DNA from: Arthrobacter sp. YD4 | Lineage (GTDB): Bacteria > Actinomycetota > Actinomycetes > Actinomycetales > Micrococcaceae | Length of the DNA stretch: 64,000 nt | Assembly (NCBI RefSeq): GCF_030410515.1 | Contig: NZ_JAUHHD010000004.1 | Span: 248,001 to 312,000, forward strand | Reading direction: 5' to 3' | Shown here: piece by piece, positions 52,343 through 61,067 of the stretch | Layout of the letters: the number at the start of each line of letters is the position of its first letter | How positions within the stretch are numbered: the first letter of the stretch is position 1 | Program-made: the position numbers and the translations under genes | The notes under the pieces: generated by a model | The model's database searches: none | The model's input: the letters and a program-made list of their open reading frames with translations, nothing else | What the model was told of the DNA's origin: nothing

Positions 52343-55300
52343 CTACCCGTCCAGGCACGTCGGCCCGAGGAGGACCTTGAGGTCGCCGTAGAGCGAGGGG
52401 CTCGGGTTGACCCGCAGGTGCACCGGCAGGCCCATCACCTCTACGCGTGAGTCGCCGTGCAGGTGCAGCCGCACCTCGGACTTGCCCCGGTGGGTCTTCA
52501 GGACCTCGCCGAGTTCGTTCACGACGGCCTCGGTGGCCTTGTGCGTGGGCATGGTGATGACCAGCGGCCCGTCCAGGCCCTCGCTGAGGTCCGGCACGGA
52601 GAGCTCCATGCAGTTCACCGCGATGGCCCCGTCGTCCCGGCGCTGCAGGCGGCCCTTGACGACGACGATCAGGTCCTCGGCCAGGACGGAGGCGATGGGG
52701 CCGTAGACCTGGCCGAAGAACATCACCTCCACCGAGCCGCCGAGGTCCTCGATCTCGGCGCGGGCGTAGGCGTTGCCGCTGGCCTTGGCGATCCGCCGGC
52801 TCAGCGAAGTGATCATGCCCGCGATGGTGATGATGGCGCCGTCGTGCGGGCCGTCCTCGGCGATGATCGAGGTGATGGACTGGTCCGCGTGCTGGGTCAG
52901 GACGCCCTCCAGGCCCTGCAGCGGGTGGTCCGAGACGTAGAGGCCCAGCATGTCCCGCTCGAAGGAGAGCTTGTCCTTCTTCTCCCATTCGGGCAGGTCC
53001 GGGATGTCGATGCTGAGCGAGGACTCCGATTCGGTGTCCTCGATCCCGGCGAACAGGTCGAACTGGCCGATGGCCTCGTTGCGCTTGAGCGTGATGACGG
53101 AGTCGATCGCCTCTTCGTGGACCATGGCGAGGGCGCGCCGGTGGTGTCCCAGCGAGTCGAAGGCGCCGGCCTTGATGAGCGATTCGATGGTGCGCTTGTT
53201 GCAGACCACGGCCGGGACCTTCATCAGGAAGTCCTTGAAGGAAGTGAAGGCACCCTCGCGTTCGCGGGCGGCCACCATGGCGTCGACGGCGTTGGCGCCG
53301 ACGTTGCGGATGGCGCCCATGCCGAAGCGGATGTCGTTGCCCACCGGGGTGAAGTTCAACGCGGACTCGTTGACGTCCGGCGGCAGCACCGTGATGCCCA
53401 TCCGGCGGCACTCGTTCAGGTAGATGGCCGACTTGTCCTTGTCGTCGCCGACGCTGGTCAGCAAGGCCGCCATGTACTCCTGGGCGTAGTGGGCCTTCAG
53501 GTAGGCGGTCCAGTAGGAGATCACGCCGTAGGCGGCCGAGTGGGCCTTGTTGAAGGCGTAGTCGGAGAACGGGAGCAGGATGTCCCAGAGGGTCTTCACG
53601 GCGTCCATGGAGTAGCCGTTGTCCTGCATGCCCTGGGAGAAGCCGGCGAACTGCTTGTCCAGTTCGGACTTCTTCTTCTTGCCCATGGCGCGGCGGAGGA
53701 TGTCGGCCTGGCCCAGGCTGTAGCCTGCGAGCTTCTGCGCCACGGCCATGACCTGCTCCTGGTACACGATCAGGCCGTATGTGCCGCCGAGGATCTCGGC
53801 GAGCGGTTCCTCCAGCTCCGGGTGGATGGGGATGACCGGCTGGATGCCGTTCTTGCGCAGCGCGTAGTCGTTGTGCGCGTTGGCGCCCATCGGACCCGGC
53901 CGGTAGAGGGCCAGGACGGCGGAGATGTCTTCGAAGTTGTCCGGCTTCATCAGCTTCAGCAGCGACCGCATGGGCCCGCCGTCGAGCTGGAAGACGCCCA
54001 GGGTGTCACCGCGGGCCAGCAGCTCGTAGGAGGCGGCGTCGTCCAGGGCCAGGGATTCCAGGTCAAGGTCGACGCCGCGGTTCATTTTGATGTTTTCCAG
54101 GGCGTCCGAAATGATCGTCAGGTTCCGCAGGCCCAGGAAGTCCATCTTGATCAGGCCCAGGCCCTCGGACGTCGGGTAGTCGAACTGGGTGATGACCTGG
54201 CCGTCCTGGAAGCGGCGCATGATCGGGATGACATCGATGATGGGATCGGAGGACATGATGACGCCGGCGGCGTGCACGCCCCACTGGCGCTTCAGGCCCT
54301 CGATGCCGAGGGCGGTCTCGAAGACCTTGGCGGCCTCCGGGTCGGTGGCGATCAGCTGCCGGAAGTCCCCGGCCTCGCCGTAGCGCTTGGCCTCGGGGTT
54401 CTGGATGTCCGCCAGCGGGATGTCCTTGGCCATAACCGCCGGGGGCAGCGCCTTGGTGAGGGTCTCGCCCATGCTGAACGGGTAGCCCAGCACGCGGGAG
54501 GAGTCCTTGAGCGCCTGCTTGGTCTTGATGGTGCCGTAGGTGACGATCATGGCCACGCGCTCGTCGCCGTACTTCTTCGTCACGTAGTCGATCACCTCGG
54601 ACCGGCGGCGGTCATCGAAGTCGACGTCGAAGTCGGGCATGGAGACGCGGTCCGGGTTGAGGAACCGTTCGAAGATCAGGCCGTGGTGCAGCGGGTCCAG
54701 GTCGGTGATGCGCATGGCGTAGGCCACCATGGAGCCGGCGCCGGAGCCACGGCCGGGACCGACGCGGATGCCGTTGTTCTTGGCCCAGTTGATGAAGTCC
54801 GCGACCACCAGGAAGTAGCCGGGGAAGCCCATCGAGGTGATGACGTCGAGTTCGTAGTCGGCTTGGGCGCGGACCTTGTCCGGGATTCCCTGCGGGTACC
54901 GGTAGTGCAGGCCCTTGTCCACCTCCTTGACCAGCCACGAGGTCTCGTCCTCGCCCTCGGGGCAGGGGAAGCGGGGCATGTAGTTGGCGCCGGTGTTGAA
55001 GGAGACGTCGCAGCGCTCGGCGATCAGCAGCGTATTGTCGCAGGCGTCCGGGTGGTCCCGGAAGAGTTCGCGCATCTCCTGCGGAGACTTCAGGTAGTAG
55101 CCGCTGCCGGAGAACGCGAACCGTGAGCCGCCGTTGTCGTAGGTGGGTTCGAGCAGGGTGGAGCCGGACTGGATGGCCAGCAGTGCCTCGTGGGCCTTGG
55201 CGTCGTGCTCGTGGGTGTAGTGCAGGTCGTTCGTGGCCACCAGCGGGAGGTTCAGTTCCTTGGCCAGGCGCAGCAGGTCGCCGGTGACGCGGCGTTCGAT

Positions 55301-55900
55301 GTCCAGGCCGTGGTCCATCAGTTCGCAGAAGTAGTTCTCCGCGCCGAAGATGTCGCGGAACTCGGCGGCGGCTTCCAGCGCCTCCCGGTACTGGCCCAGC
55401 CGGAGCCGGGTCTGCACCTCTCCGGAGGGGCAGCCGGTGGTGGCGATGAGCCCCTCGGAGTAGGTGTTCAGCAGCTCCCGGTCCAGCCGCGGCCACTTGC
55501 CGAAGACGGAGTCCAGGGACGCGATCGAGGAGGCGCGGAAGAGGTTCCGCATGCCGGTGTTGTTATAGCTCAGCAGCGTCATGTGCGTGTACGCGCCGCC
55601 GCCGGAGATGTCGTCCTTGCGCTGGTTTTCCTCGCCCCAGCGCACCCTGGTCTTGTCCGTGCGGGCGGTGCCGGGCGTGACGTAGGCCTCGACGCCGATG
55701 ATCGGCTTGATGCCGGCGTCGGTGGCGCGCTTCCAGAAGTCGAAGGCGCCGAACAGGTAGCCGTGGTCCGTGGTGGCCAGCGCCGGCATGCCCAGCCGTC
55801 CGGTCTCATCGAACAGTTCCCCGAGCCGGGCGGCGCCGTCCAGCATGGAGTATTCGGTGTGGTTGTGGAGATGGACGAACGAATTGTTGCTGGAAGTCAC
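52343..55900 (-). CDS. dnaE: DNA polymerase III alpha subunit
   Basis: A 1,185-residue replicative polymerase. The PHP domain opens with VHLHNHTEYSMLDGAARLGE (metal histidines). The palm holds the catalytic aspartates in MPDFDVDFDDRRR (about 420-425) after RVGPGRGSGAGSMVAYAMRI. The fingers contain 'HAAGVIMSSDP'. The tandem HhH, OB-fold and C-terminal domains follow. It has the length and motifs of DnaE1, the main replicase. The GTG start at 55900 is 6 nt after TAGAAT with no Shine-Dalgarno. rluD lies 35 bp upstream on the same strand. Confidence 0.97.
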   Translation of the reverse strand: MTSSNNSFVHLHNHTEYSMLDGAARLGELFDETGRLGMPALATTDHGYLFGAFDFWKRATDAGIKPIIGVEAYVTPGTARTDKTRVRWGEENQRKDDISGGGAYTHMTLLSYNNTGMRNLFRASSIASLDSVFGKWPRLDRELLNTYSEGLIATTGCPSGEVQTRLRLGQYREALEAAAEFRDIFGAENYFCELMDHGLDIERRVTGDLLRLAKELNLPLVATNDLHYTHEHDAKAHEALLAIQSGSTLLEPTYDNGGSRFAFSGSGYYLKSPQEMRELFRDHPDACDNTLLIAERCDVSFNTGANYMPRFPCPEGEDETSWLVKEVDKGLHYRYPQGIPDKVRAQADYELDVITSMGFPGYFLVVADFINWAKNNGIRVGPGRGSGAGSMVAYAMRITDLDPLHHGLIFERFLNPDRVSMPDFDVDFDDRRRSEVIDYVTKKYGDERVAMIVTYGTIKTKQALKDSSRVLGYPFSMGETLTKALPPAVMAKDIPLADIQNPEAKRYGEAGDFRQLIATDPEAAKVFETALGIEGLKRQWGVHAAGVIMSSDPIIDVIPIMRRFQDGQVITQFDYPTSEGLGLIKMDFLGLRNLTIISDALENIKMNRGVDLDLESLALDDAASYELLARGDTLGVFQLDGGPMRSLLKLMKPDNFEDISAVLALYRPGPMGANAHNDYALRKNGIQPVIPIHPELEEPLAEILGGTYGLIVYQEQVMAVAQKLAGYSLGQADILRRAMGKKKKSELDKQFAGFSQGMQDNGYSMDAVKTLWDILLPFSDYAFNKAHSAAYGVISYWTAYLKAHYAQEYMAALLTSVGDDKDKSAIYLNECRRMGITVLPPDVNESALNFTPVGNDIRFGMGAIRNVGANAVDAMVAAREREGAFTSFKDFLMKVPAVVCNKRTIESLIKAGAFDSLGHHRRALAMVHEEAIDSVITLKRNEAIGQFDLFAGIEDTESESSLSIDIPDLPEWEKKDKLSFERDMLGLYVSDHPLQGLEGVLTQHADQSITSIIAEDGPHDGAIITIAGMITSLSRRIAKASGNAYARAEIEDLGGSVEVMFFGQVYGPIASVLAEDLIVVVKGRLQRRDDGAIAVNCMELSVPDLSEGLDGPLVITMPTHKATEAVVNELGEVLKTHRGKSEVRLHLHGDSRVEVMGLPVHLRVNPSPSLYGDLKVLLGPTCLDG

Positions 55901-55906
55901 CGGTTC

Positions 55907-55912
55907 ATTCTA
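55907..55912 (-). promoter_or_regulatory. Candidate -10 hexamer of dnaE
   Basis: TAGAAT on the minus strand ends 6 nt before the dnaE GTG at 55900, in the short gap after rluD. It implies a separate leaderless dnaE transcript. Confidence 0.5.
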
Positions 55913-55935
55913 GTGCCGGGCACGGACGGTGGGCG

Positions 55936-56883
55936 TCAGGCGTTGCCGGAGGCGAGGACCTCGAGCGCGTACTGCAGGTCCTGCGGGTAGTCGCTGGTGA
56001 CGGTGACCCGCTCCCCCGTCCGGGGGTGGTCGAAGGAGAGCTGCCGGGCGTGCAGCCACTGCCGGGTCAGGCCCAGGGTGGCGGCCAGCCGCGGGTCGGC
56101 GCCGTAGGTCAGGTCTCCGGCGCAGGGGTGGCGGAGCGCTGAGAAGTGCACGCGGATCTGGTGGGTGCGCCCGGTTTCCAGGTGCACTTCCACCAGGGAC
56201 GCCTTGCCGAACGCCTCGAGGACCTCGTAGTGGGTGACCGAGTCGCGGCCGTCCTCGACGACGGCGAAGCGCCAGTCGTGGCCCGGGTGGCGGCCGATGG
56301 GTGCGTCGATGGTGCCTGCGAGCGGGTCCGGGAGGCCCTGGACGACGGCGTGGTAGACCTTGTCCACGGTGCGGTCCTTGAAGGCCCGCTTGAGCTTGGT
56401 GTACGCGTCCTCGGTCTTGGCGACCACCATGACCCCGGAGGTGCCGACGTCGAGCCGGTGCACGATCCCGGCGCGTTCGGTGGCGCCGGAGGTGGAGATC
56501 CGGTACCCGGCGCCGGCGAGGCCGCCGACGACCGTGGGCCCCACCCAGCCGGGCGAGGGGTGCGCGGCGACGCCGACGGGCTTGTCGATCACGACGAAAT
56601 CATCGTCGTCGAGCAGGATTGTGAGGCCTTCCACGACTTCCTCCACCACTTCCAGGGGGTCCCTGCGGTCCGGGACGACGACGTCGAGTCCGGCGCCGGC
56701 GCTGAGCTTCAGCGACTTTCCGACCGGCTTGCCGCCGGTGCTGACGTGTCCCTCGGCGATCAGCGCCGCGGCCTGGGACCGGGAGATGTCCATGAGGCGG
56801 GCCAGCCCCGCGTCGATGCGGGCGCCGGCGAGCTCCTGGGGGACGGTGTAGTGCCGGGCCGCGCCGGCTGCCGGCTCAGACAT
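55936..56883 (-). CDS. RluD-type RNA pseudouridine synthase
   Basis: A 315-residue pseudouridylase. An N-terminal S4 domain (about 15-80; [16 protein letters not shown]) precedes the catalytic domain with the signature [20 protein letters not shown], whose aspartate (RLD) is the nucleophile, and [12 protein letters not shown] near the end. It modifies uridines in 23S rRNA or similar. The start is ATG 56883, overlapping the lspA stop by 8 nt, which decides between several open starts and couples it to lspA. Confidence 0.93.
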   Translation of the reverse strand: MSEPAAGAARHYTVPQELAGARIDAGLARLMDISRSQAAALIAEGHVSTGGKPVGKSLKLSAGAGLDVVVPDRRDPLEVVEEVVEGLTILLDDDDFVVIDKPVGVAAHPSPGWVGPTVVGGLAGAGYRISTSGATERAGIVHRLDVGTSGVMVVAKTEDAYTKLKRAFKDRTVDKVYHAVVQGLPDPLAGTIDAPIGRHPGHDWRFAVVEDGRDSVTHYEVLEAFGKASLVEVHLETGRTHQIRVHFSALRHPCAGDLTYGADPRLAATLGLTRQWLHARQLSFDHPRTGERVTVTSDYPQDLQYALEVLASGNA

Positions 56884-57490
56884 GGTTGCCGCCGTCGTGC
56901 TTGTCGGCATCATCCTTGTCGGCGTCGTGCTCGTCGCCGTCGTGGGCTTCCTCGCGCCGCCGGACGCCGTCCAGCGGGATGCCGCGCAGGGTCAGGAGGC
57001 AGATGATCACCACGGAGGACACAACCGCGGAGTCGGCGATGTTGAAGATGGCGAAGTTGGGCAGCTGGATGAAGTCCACCACGTGGCCCATACCGAAGGA
57101 CGGGTCGCGGAAGAGCCGGTCGGTCAGGTTGCCCAGGGCGCCGCCGAGGAGTAGGCCCAGCGCCAGCGCCCACCAGGCGGAGCCGAGCTTGCGCAGCTGC
57201 AGCAGGATGGCCACGGAGACGGCGGCCATGATGATGGTGAAGACCCAGGTGACGTTCTCCCCGATGGAGAACGCGGCGCCGGAGTTCCGGATGTAATACC
57301 AGTGCAGCAGCGGGGGCAGGACCGGGGTCCGCTCCCCCTCGATCATGGTGGAGGTGACCCACAGCTTGGTGAGCTGGTCGAAGACGTAGGCGAACACGGC
57401 GAAGCCCGCGAACAGGGAGAGCAGGAGCCCGCGGCGCGGCCGGCGGGCGGGTGCGTCCCGGGGGACGGCGGGGGTTGGTGCGTTCGTCAT
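56876..57490 (-). CDS. lspA: Lipoprotein signal peptidase (signal peptidase II)
   Basis: A 204-residue aspartic membrane peptidase that cleaves signal peptides from prolipoproteins. It has four membrane helices. Family marks are [10 protein letters not shown], '[12 protein letters not shown]', [12 protein letters not shown] (first catalytic Asp) and [12 protein letters not shown] (second catalytic Asp). The last about 30 residues form a highly charged D/H/K-rich tail ([20 protein letters not shown]), longer than usual. The ATG at 57490 has only a weak GAAAG upstream. A terminator separates it from divIVA, so it may have its own promoter. Confidence 0.95.
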   Translation of the reverse strand: MTNAPTPAVPRDAPARRPRRGLLLSLFAGFAVFAYVFDQLTKLWVTSTMIEGERTPVLPPLLHWYYIRNSGAAFSIGENVTWVFTIIMAAVSVAILLQLRKLGSAWWALALGLLLGGALGNLTDRLFRDPSFGMGHVVDFIQLPNFAIFNIADSAVVSSVVIICLLTLRGIPLDGVRRREEAHDGDEHDADKDDADKHDGGNHV

Positions 57491-57527
57491 AGTGCTTTCG
57501 TTCCGGTTCCGGTCATGCCACATGCAA

Positions 57528-57564
57528 AAAGCCGGTGGCCGAGGAGTCCTCAGCCACCGGCTTT
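57528..57564 (-). terminator. Intrinsic terminator after divIVA
   Basis: AAAGCCGGTGGC pairs with GCCACCGGCTTT and an inner GAGGA/TCCTC extends the stem. On the minus strand it ends in TTTTTG, 35-71 bp past the divIVA stop. Confidence 0.88.
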
Positions 57565-57598
57565 CAGAATACGTGCTGAAGCTGGTGGTCCGCTTCGA

Positions 57599-58291
57599 CT
57601 AGTTCGCTTCGACCTCGGGGGCCGCGACGGAACCGCGGGCGTCCAGGTCACGCAGCTGGCCCTCGATGTAGGCCTTCAGGCGGGAGCGGTAGTCGCGCTC
57701 GAAGCCGCGGAGCTGCTCGACCTTGCGTTCCAGGACCGAGCGCTGCTGCTCGAGGGCGCCCAGGATCTTGCGGGACTTCTCCTGCGCGTCGTTGACCAGG
57801 CTGCTGGCTTCGATCTGTGCCTCGGCGATGATCTTGTCGCGCTGCTGCTCGCCGTCGGCGATGTGCTTGTCGTGCATCTGCTGCGCCATGGCCAGCAGGC
57901 CGGCGGCGGATTCCGCGGAGGCGGAGGCGGCGACGGGGGCCGCAGCGGCGGGGGCGGGAGCCTTTTCGGCTTCCTTCTTCTTCGCGGCTTCGGCAGCCTT
58001 TGCGTCGGCTTCGGCCTTGGCCTTGGCCTCGGCCTTGGCGCGGTCATCCTGCTCGGCCTTGACGGGTGCGGGGACCTTTTCCACGACGGGTGCGGCCGCG
58101 GCGGGGGCCGCAGCCGTGCCGGAACCGGCCTCGGCGAGCTTCTTGCGGAGCTCGTCGTTTTCCTGGTTCAGGCGTCGGAGTTCGACGACGATTTCGTCCA
58201 GGAAGTCGTCAACCTCGTCCTGGTCGTATCCTTCGCGGAACTTGGTCGGCTGAAAGCGCTTGTTGACAACGTCTTCTGGCGTCAAAGCCAT
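57599..58291 (-). CDS. divIVA: DivIVA/Wag31-type polar growth protein
   Basis: A 230-residue coiled-coil protein that marks the cell pole and division site and directs wall growth in actinobacteria. The N-terminal DivIVA motif is 'ALTPEDVVNKRFQPTKFREG' followed by YDQDEVDDFLDEIVVELRRL (about 2-42). A 60-residue Ala/Lys/Pro-rich spacer follows, then a second coiled coil (about 125-215). The ATG at 58291 has GAGGTGA upstream. It comes after yggT in the division cluster and is followed by a terminator. Confidence 0.95.
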   Translation of the reverse strand: MALTPEDVVNKRFQPTKFREGYDQDEVDDFLDEIVVELRRLNQENDELRKKLAEAGSGTAAAPAAAAPVVEKVPAPVKAEQDDRAKAEAKAKAEADAKAAEAAKKKEAEKAPAPAAAAPVAASASAESAAGLLAMAQQMHDKHIADGEQQRDKIIAEAQIEASSLVNDAQEKSRKILGALEQQRSVLERKVEQLRGFERDYRSRLKAYIEGQLRDLDARGSVAAPEVEAN

Positions 58292-58434
58292 CTGGTCACC
58301 TCGTTGGTCTAGTTAGTCAGGAGGCCTTCCGGCCGTCAAAACTACGGTACCTAAATATGGTCTGGTTCCTCTAATTCAACACCGCAGTGTTGGACCGGAG
58401 TTTTATCTGATGATGGTGCTGTCCGCGGGCCGCG

Positions 58435-58743
58435 TCAGATGGCGACGGCCGTCGCGTAGGTCAGTGACCTGGCTACTCCCATGGCAATCGAGACCGCCAG
58501 GAAGAGGACCAGGAAGGCAAGGTCCAGGGAAATTCCGCCGAGCCGGAGCGGCGGGAGGATCCGGCGCAGCAGCTTGAGCGGCTTGTCCGTCACGGCGTAG
58601 ACCGCGTGGGCGGTGATCAGCGCCGCGCCGCGGGGACGCCAGCTGCGCGCGAACATCTGGACCCAGTCGAAAACCAGGCGCACGATCAGCGCGACAAAGA
58701 AGAGCAGCAGCGCGATATAGATCAGCCCGAAAACAATTCCCAT
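58435..58743 (-). CDS. YggT family membrane protein
   Basis: A 102-residue protein with two to three membrane helices: residues about 5-26 and 75-97, with the YggT-type 'VRLVFDWVQMFARSWRP' and 'KPLKLLRRILPPLRLGGISLDLA' loops between. Its role is uncertain, but it is nearly always found between sepF and divIVA. The ATG at 58743 has GGAGAA 12 nt upstream. The 143-bp gap to divIVA may hold a divIVA promoter. Confidence 0.92.
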   Translation of the reverse strand: MGIVFGLIYIALLLFFVALIVRLVFDWVQMFARSWRPRGAALITAHAVYAVTDKPLKLLRRILPPLRLGGISLDLAFLVLFLAVSIAMGVARSLTYATAVAI

Positions 58744-58880
58744 GAGTTAGTTCAGTTCTCCATGTTCGTTCCGGATACCGCAGTGTCCTGGCCGGGGGGT
58801 GCGCTTCTATTTCAACACGAAAATTCCGGCGGGGCGGCCGGGCAGGTGATCCTGCCTGGCCGCCCCGCCGGAATCAGGGA

Positions 58881-59411
58881 CTAGCTTTGGTTGAAGAAGG
58901 AGGCCGTGGTCTCGCTGGCCTTCTTGTCGTCGCCGATCACCTCGACGTAGGAGGGCGAGAGCAGGAACACCTTGTTGGTGACCCGTTCGATGCTGCCCCG
59001 GAGGCCGAAGACCAGTCCGGCGGAGAAATCGACCAGCCGCTTGGCGTCCGCCTCCCCCATGTCCGTGACGTTCATGATCACCGGGATGCCGTCGCGGAAG
59101 CTCTCACCGATCAGCTTCGCGTCGTTGTAGGACCGCGGGTGGATCGTGGTGATCTGCCGGAGGCCGGAGGTCTCTTCGCGGCTGGCGGCCGCTCGCTTGA
59201 TGGGTGTCACGGGTGCGCGGTATTCCTCTTCGGCGGCATAGGGCTCTTCCCGGGGGGCTTCGCGGACGGGGGCCGGGGCGCGGCGCTCCTCGCGGTCGTG
59301 CTCCATAGGTTCGTCCTCATCCTTGTGCGGGGTGTGATGGTCAGACTCGTAGTGTTCATCGCCGTCGGCGAGCCCAAGATAGATCATTGTCTTGCGCAGA
59401 GCGCCAGCCAT
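58881..59411 (-). CDS. sepF: Cell division protein SepF
   Basis: A 176-residue FtsZ-anchoring protein. The N-terminal '[19 protein letters not shown]' is the membrane-binding helix. A charged, flexible linker (about 20-85) leads to the SepF core (about 90-170; [37 protein letters not shown] and [15 protein letters not shown]). Actinobacteria lack FtsA, so SepF is the likely membrane tether for FtsZ. The ATG at 59411 has AGGAG 7 nt upstream. Confidence 0.95.
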   Translation of the reverse strand: MAGALRKTMIYLGLADGDEHYESDHHTPHKDEDEPMEHDREERRAPAPVREAPREEPYAAEEEYRAPVTPIKRAAASREETSGLRQITTIHPRSYNDAKLIGESFRDGIPVIMNVTDMGEADAKRLVDFSAGLVFGLRGSIERVTNKVFLLSPSYVEVIGDDKKASETTASFFNQS

Positions 59412-59468
59412 GGGTCCACTCCTAATCGTGTCAGTATTACCCCGCCATTACCTTCCAATACGTTGAAC

Positions 59469-60215
59469 CTACCGCACGGCCGGACGCGGACCGAGAATAT
59501 CGGAGCCAATTCGCAGGTGTGTCGCCCCGTGCCGGATCGCGGCCTCCAGGTCCTGGCTCATTCCCGCGGAAATGCCGCTGGCCTGCGGAAAGTCTGCGCG
59601 CAGCGCCGCGGCGATGCCGGCGAGTTTTTCGAACGCGGGTTCGGGCGGTGCGCCGAGCGGTGCGACGGCCATGACACCGGCCAGCCGGAGGCCGGGCGCG
59701 TCGGCGAGTTGGGCGGCGAGCTCCGGCACGGTCGCGGGCAGCGCGCCGCCGCGGTCGCCGTCGGCGTCGTCGGCCAAGCTGACCTGGATGAAGCAGTCGA
59801 GGTCGTCCCGGCCGGTGCGGTCCTGTTCTACGGTGATGGCCTTGGCGAGGGCGGTTGCCAGCTGCGGCCGGTCCACGGAGTGTACGGCGGCGGCGTAGCG
59901 GACCACGGACTTGGCCTTGTTGGTCTGGAGCTGGCCGATGAAGTGCCAGCGGAGGGCCAGGGCGGAGAGTTCGGCCGCCTTCTCCGCGGCCTCCTGGTCG
60001 CGGTTTTCGCCGACGTCGGTGATGCCCAGGGAGGCCAGGCGTGCCACGTCGGCGGCGGGGTGGAACTTGGTGACCACGATCAGCTGCGGCAGGTCGGCGC
60101 CACGGCCGGCGGCCTCCGCGGCCGAGGCGATGCGCCTGCGGACGGCGGTGAGCCGTTCGGAGAGCTGCGCGGTGCGGGGATCCGCCCCGGGATCCGGGGC
60201 CGGTGCCCCGCTCAT
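59469..60215 (-). CDS. YggS family PLP-dependent homeostasis protein
   Basis: A 248-residue TIM-barrel pyridoxal-phosphate protein. The PLP lysine is in LIVVTKFHPAADV (about residue 50). 'LRWHFIGQLQTNKAKSVV' and LRIGSDILGPRP are the other signatures. It controls free PLP and has no known catalysis. The ATG at 60215 overlaps the pgeF stop by 4 nt. It sits between pgeF and sepF, the conserved order. Confidence 0.94.
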   Translation of the reverse strand: MSGAPAPDPGADPRTAQLSERLTAVRRRIASAAEAAGRGADLPQLIVVTKFHPAADVARLASLGITDVGENRDQEAAEKAAELSALALRWHFIGQLQTNKAKSVVRYAAAVHSVDRPQLATALAKAITVEQDRTGRDDLDCFIQVSLADDADGDRGGALPATVPELAAQLADAPGLRLAGVMAVAPLGAPPEPAFEKLAGIAAALRADFPQASGISAGMSQDLEAAIRHGATHLRIGSDILGPRPAVR

Positions 60216-60943
60216 GCCGCCGCCCAGACCAGGCCGGCGAAGCGCCCGGTGGAGGCGTCCCGGCGGTAGGAAAAGAGCTCAGGGTCTTCGAGCGTGCAGC
60301 CGCCGCTGTACATGACCTCGACGCCGGCGGCCTCGAGCTGGCTCCGCACCCCGGCGGGGAGGTCGAGCCCGGGGGTTCCCTGCGCGGTGGTGGTCCAGGT
60401 GGCGGGGACGGCGGCGGCCACCTCCTCGCGAAGCTCCGCGGGCACCTCGTAGCAGCGGCCGCAGACGGAGGGGCCGATCCAGGCCCGGATCGTCCCGGCA
60501 CCGAGGGCGCGCATCCGGTCCACGGCGGCGGGGACAACCCCGGCGGCGGTGCCCGGACGGCCGGCGTGGGCGACGCCGAAGACGGGGGCCGGGGCTCCGG
60601 CGCCGTCCTCCGCGGCCCGCTCCCCCACGAGGACGACCGGCACGCAGTCCGCCACCATCACGGCCAGCGGCGCGCCGGCGGAGACCAGGGCGTCGGCGGT
60701 GGGGGCGACACCCTGGCCGGCGTCCGCGGGGATCTCGGCGACGTCGTTGCCGTGCACCTGGTTCATGAAGGAGAACCCGTCCGGGCCCACGCCGGCCTCC
60801 GCCGCGAGGTCCTGCCGTCGCCTGCGCACCTCGGCGGGGTCGTCGCCGACGTGCAGGGCCAGGTTGCCGGCCGCCGCGTTCGTGAAGGCAACCCACACGC
60901 CGGGGCTCACCTCTGCCCGACAGGAAAACACGTATCTCACCAC
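60212..60943 (-). CDS. pgeF: PgeF-type laccase-domain protein (YlmD/YfiH family)
   Basis: A 243-residue protein of the multicopper-polyphenol-oxidase-like family, thought to act as a peptidoglycan-editing or nucleoside-cleaving enzyme. Likely metal ligands are the His of FMNQVHGNDV, the Cys of VADCVPVVL and the His of VAHAGRPGT. The last motif reads HAGRPG where the general consensus is HAGWRG. The start is GTG at 60943 (GTG at 60940 is equal in merit); the upstream part of the open frame is R/P-rich. Its stop overlaps yggS. It follows ftsZ by 124 bp. Confidence 0.9.
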   Translation of the reverse strand: MVRYVFSCRAEVSPGVWVAFTNAAAGNLALHVGDDPAEVRRRRQDLAAEAGVGPDGFSFMNQVHGNDVAEIPADAGQGVAPTADALVSAGAPLAVMVADCVPVVLVGERAAEDGAGAPAPVFGVAHAGRPGTAAGVVPAAVDRMRALGAGTIRAWIGPSVCGRCYEVPAELREEVAAAVPATWTTTAQGTPGLDLPAGVRSQLEAAGVEVMYSGGCTLEDPELFSYRRDASTGRFAGLVWAAA

Positions 60944-61067
60944 TATTCCGGTTGTTGCTGTCTTTCGTGAGCGGATGTCCTCCGCTCCCACCACGGTACC
61001 CGCCCGCAACGCAGCATGGCACCGCCGGGGCGGTGCCATGCTGGGTGTTGCGGGTGGTGCCGGTGGC

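Noticed and set aside
52457..55126. 889-residue plus-strand frame opposite dnaE
   Set aside because: It is a codon-bias shadow of dnaE with no recognisable domain.
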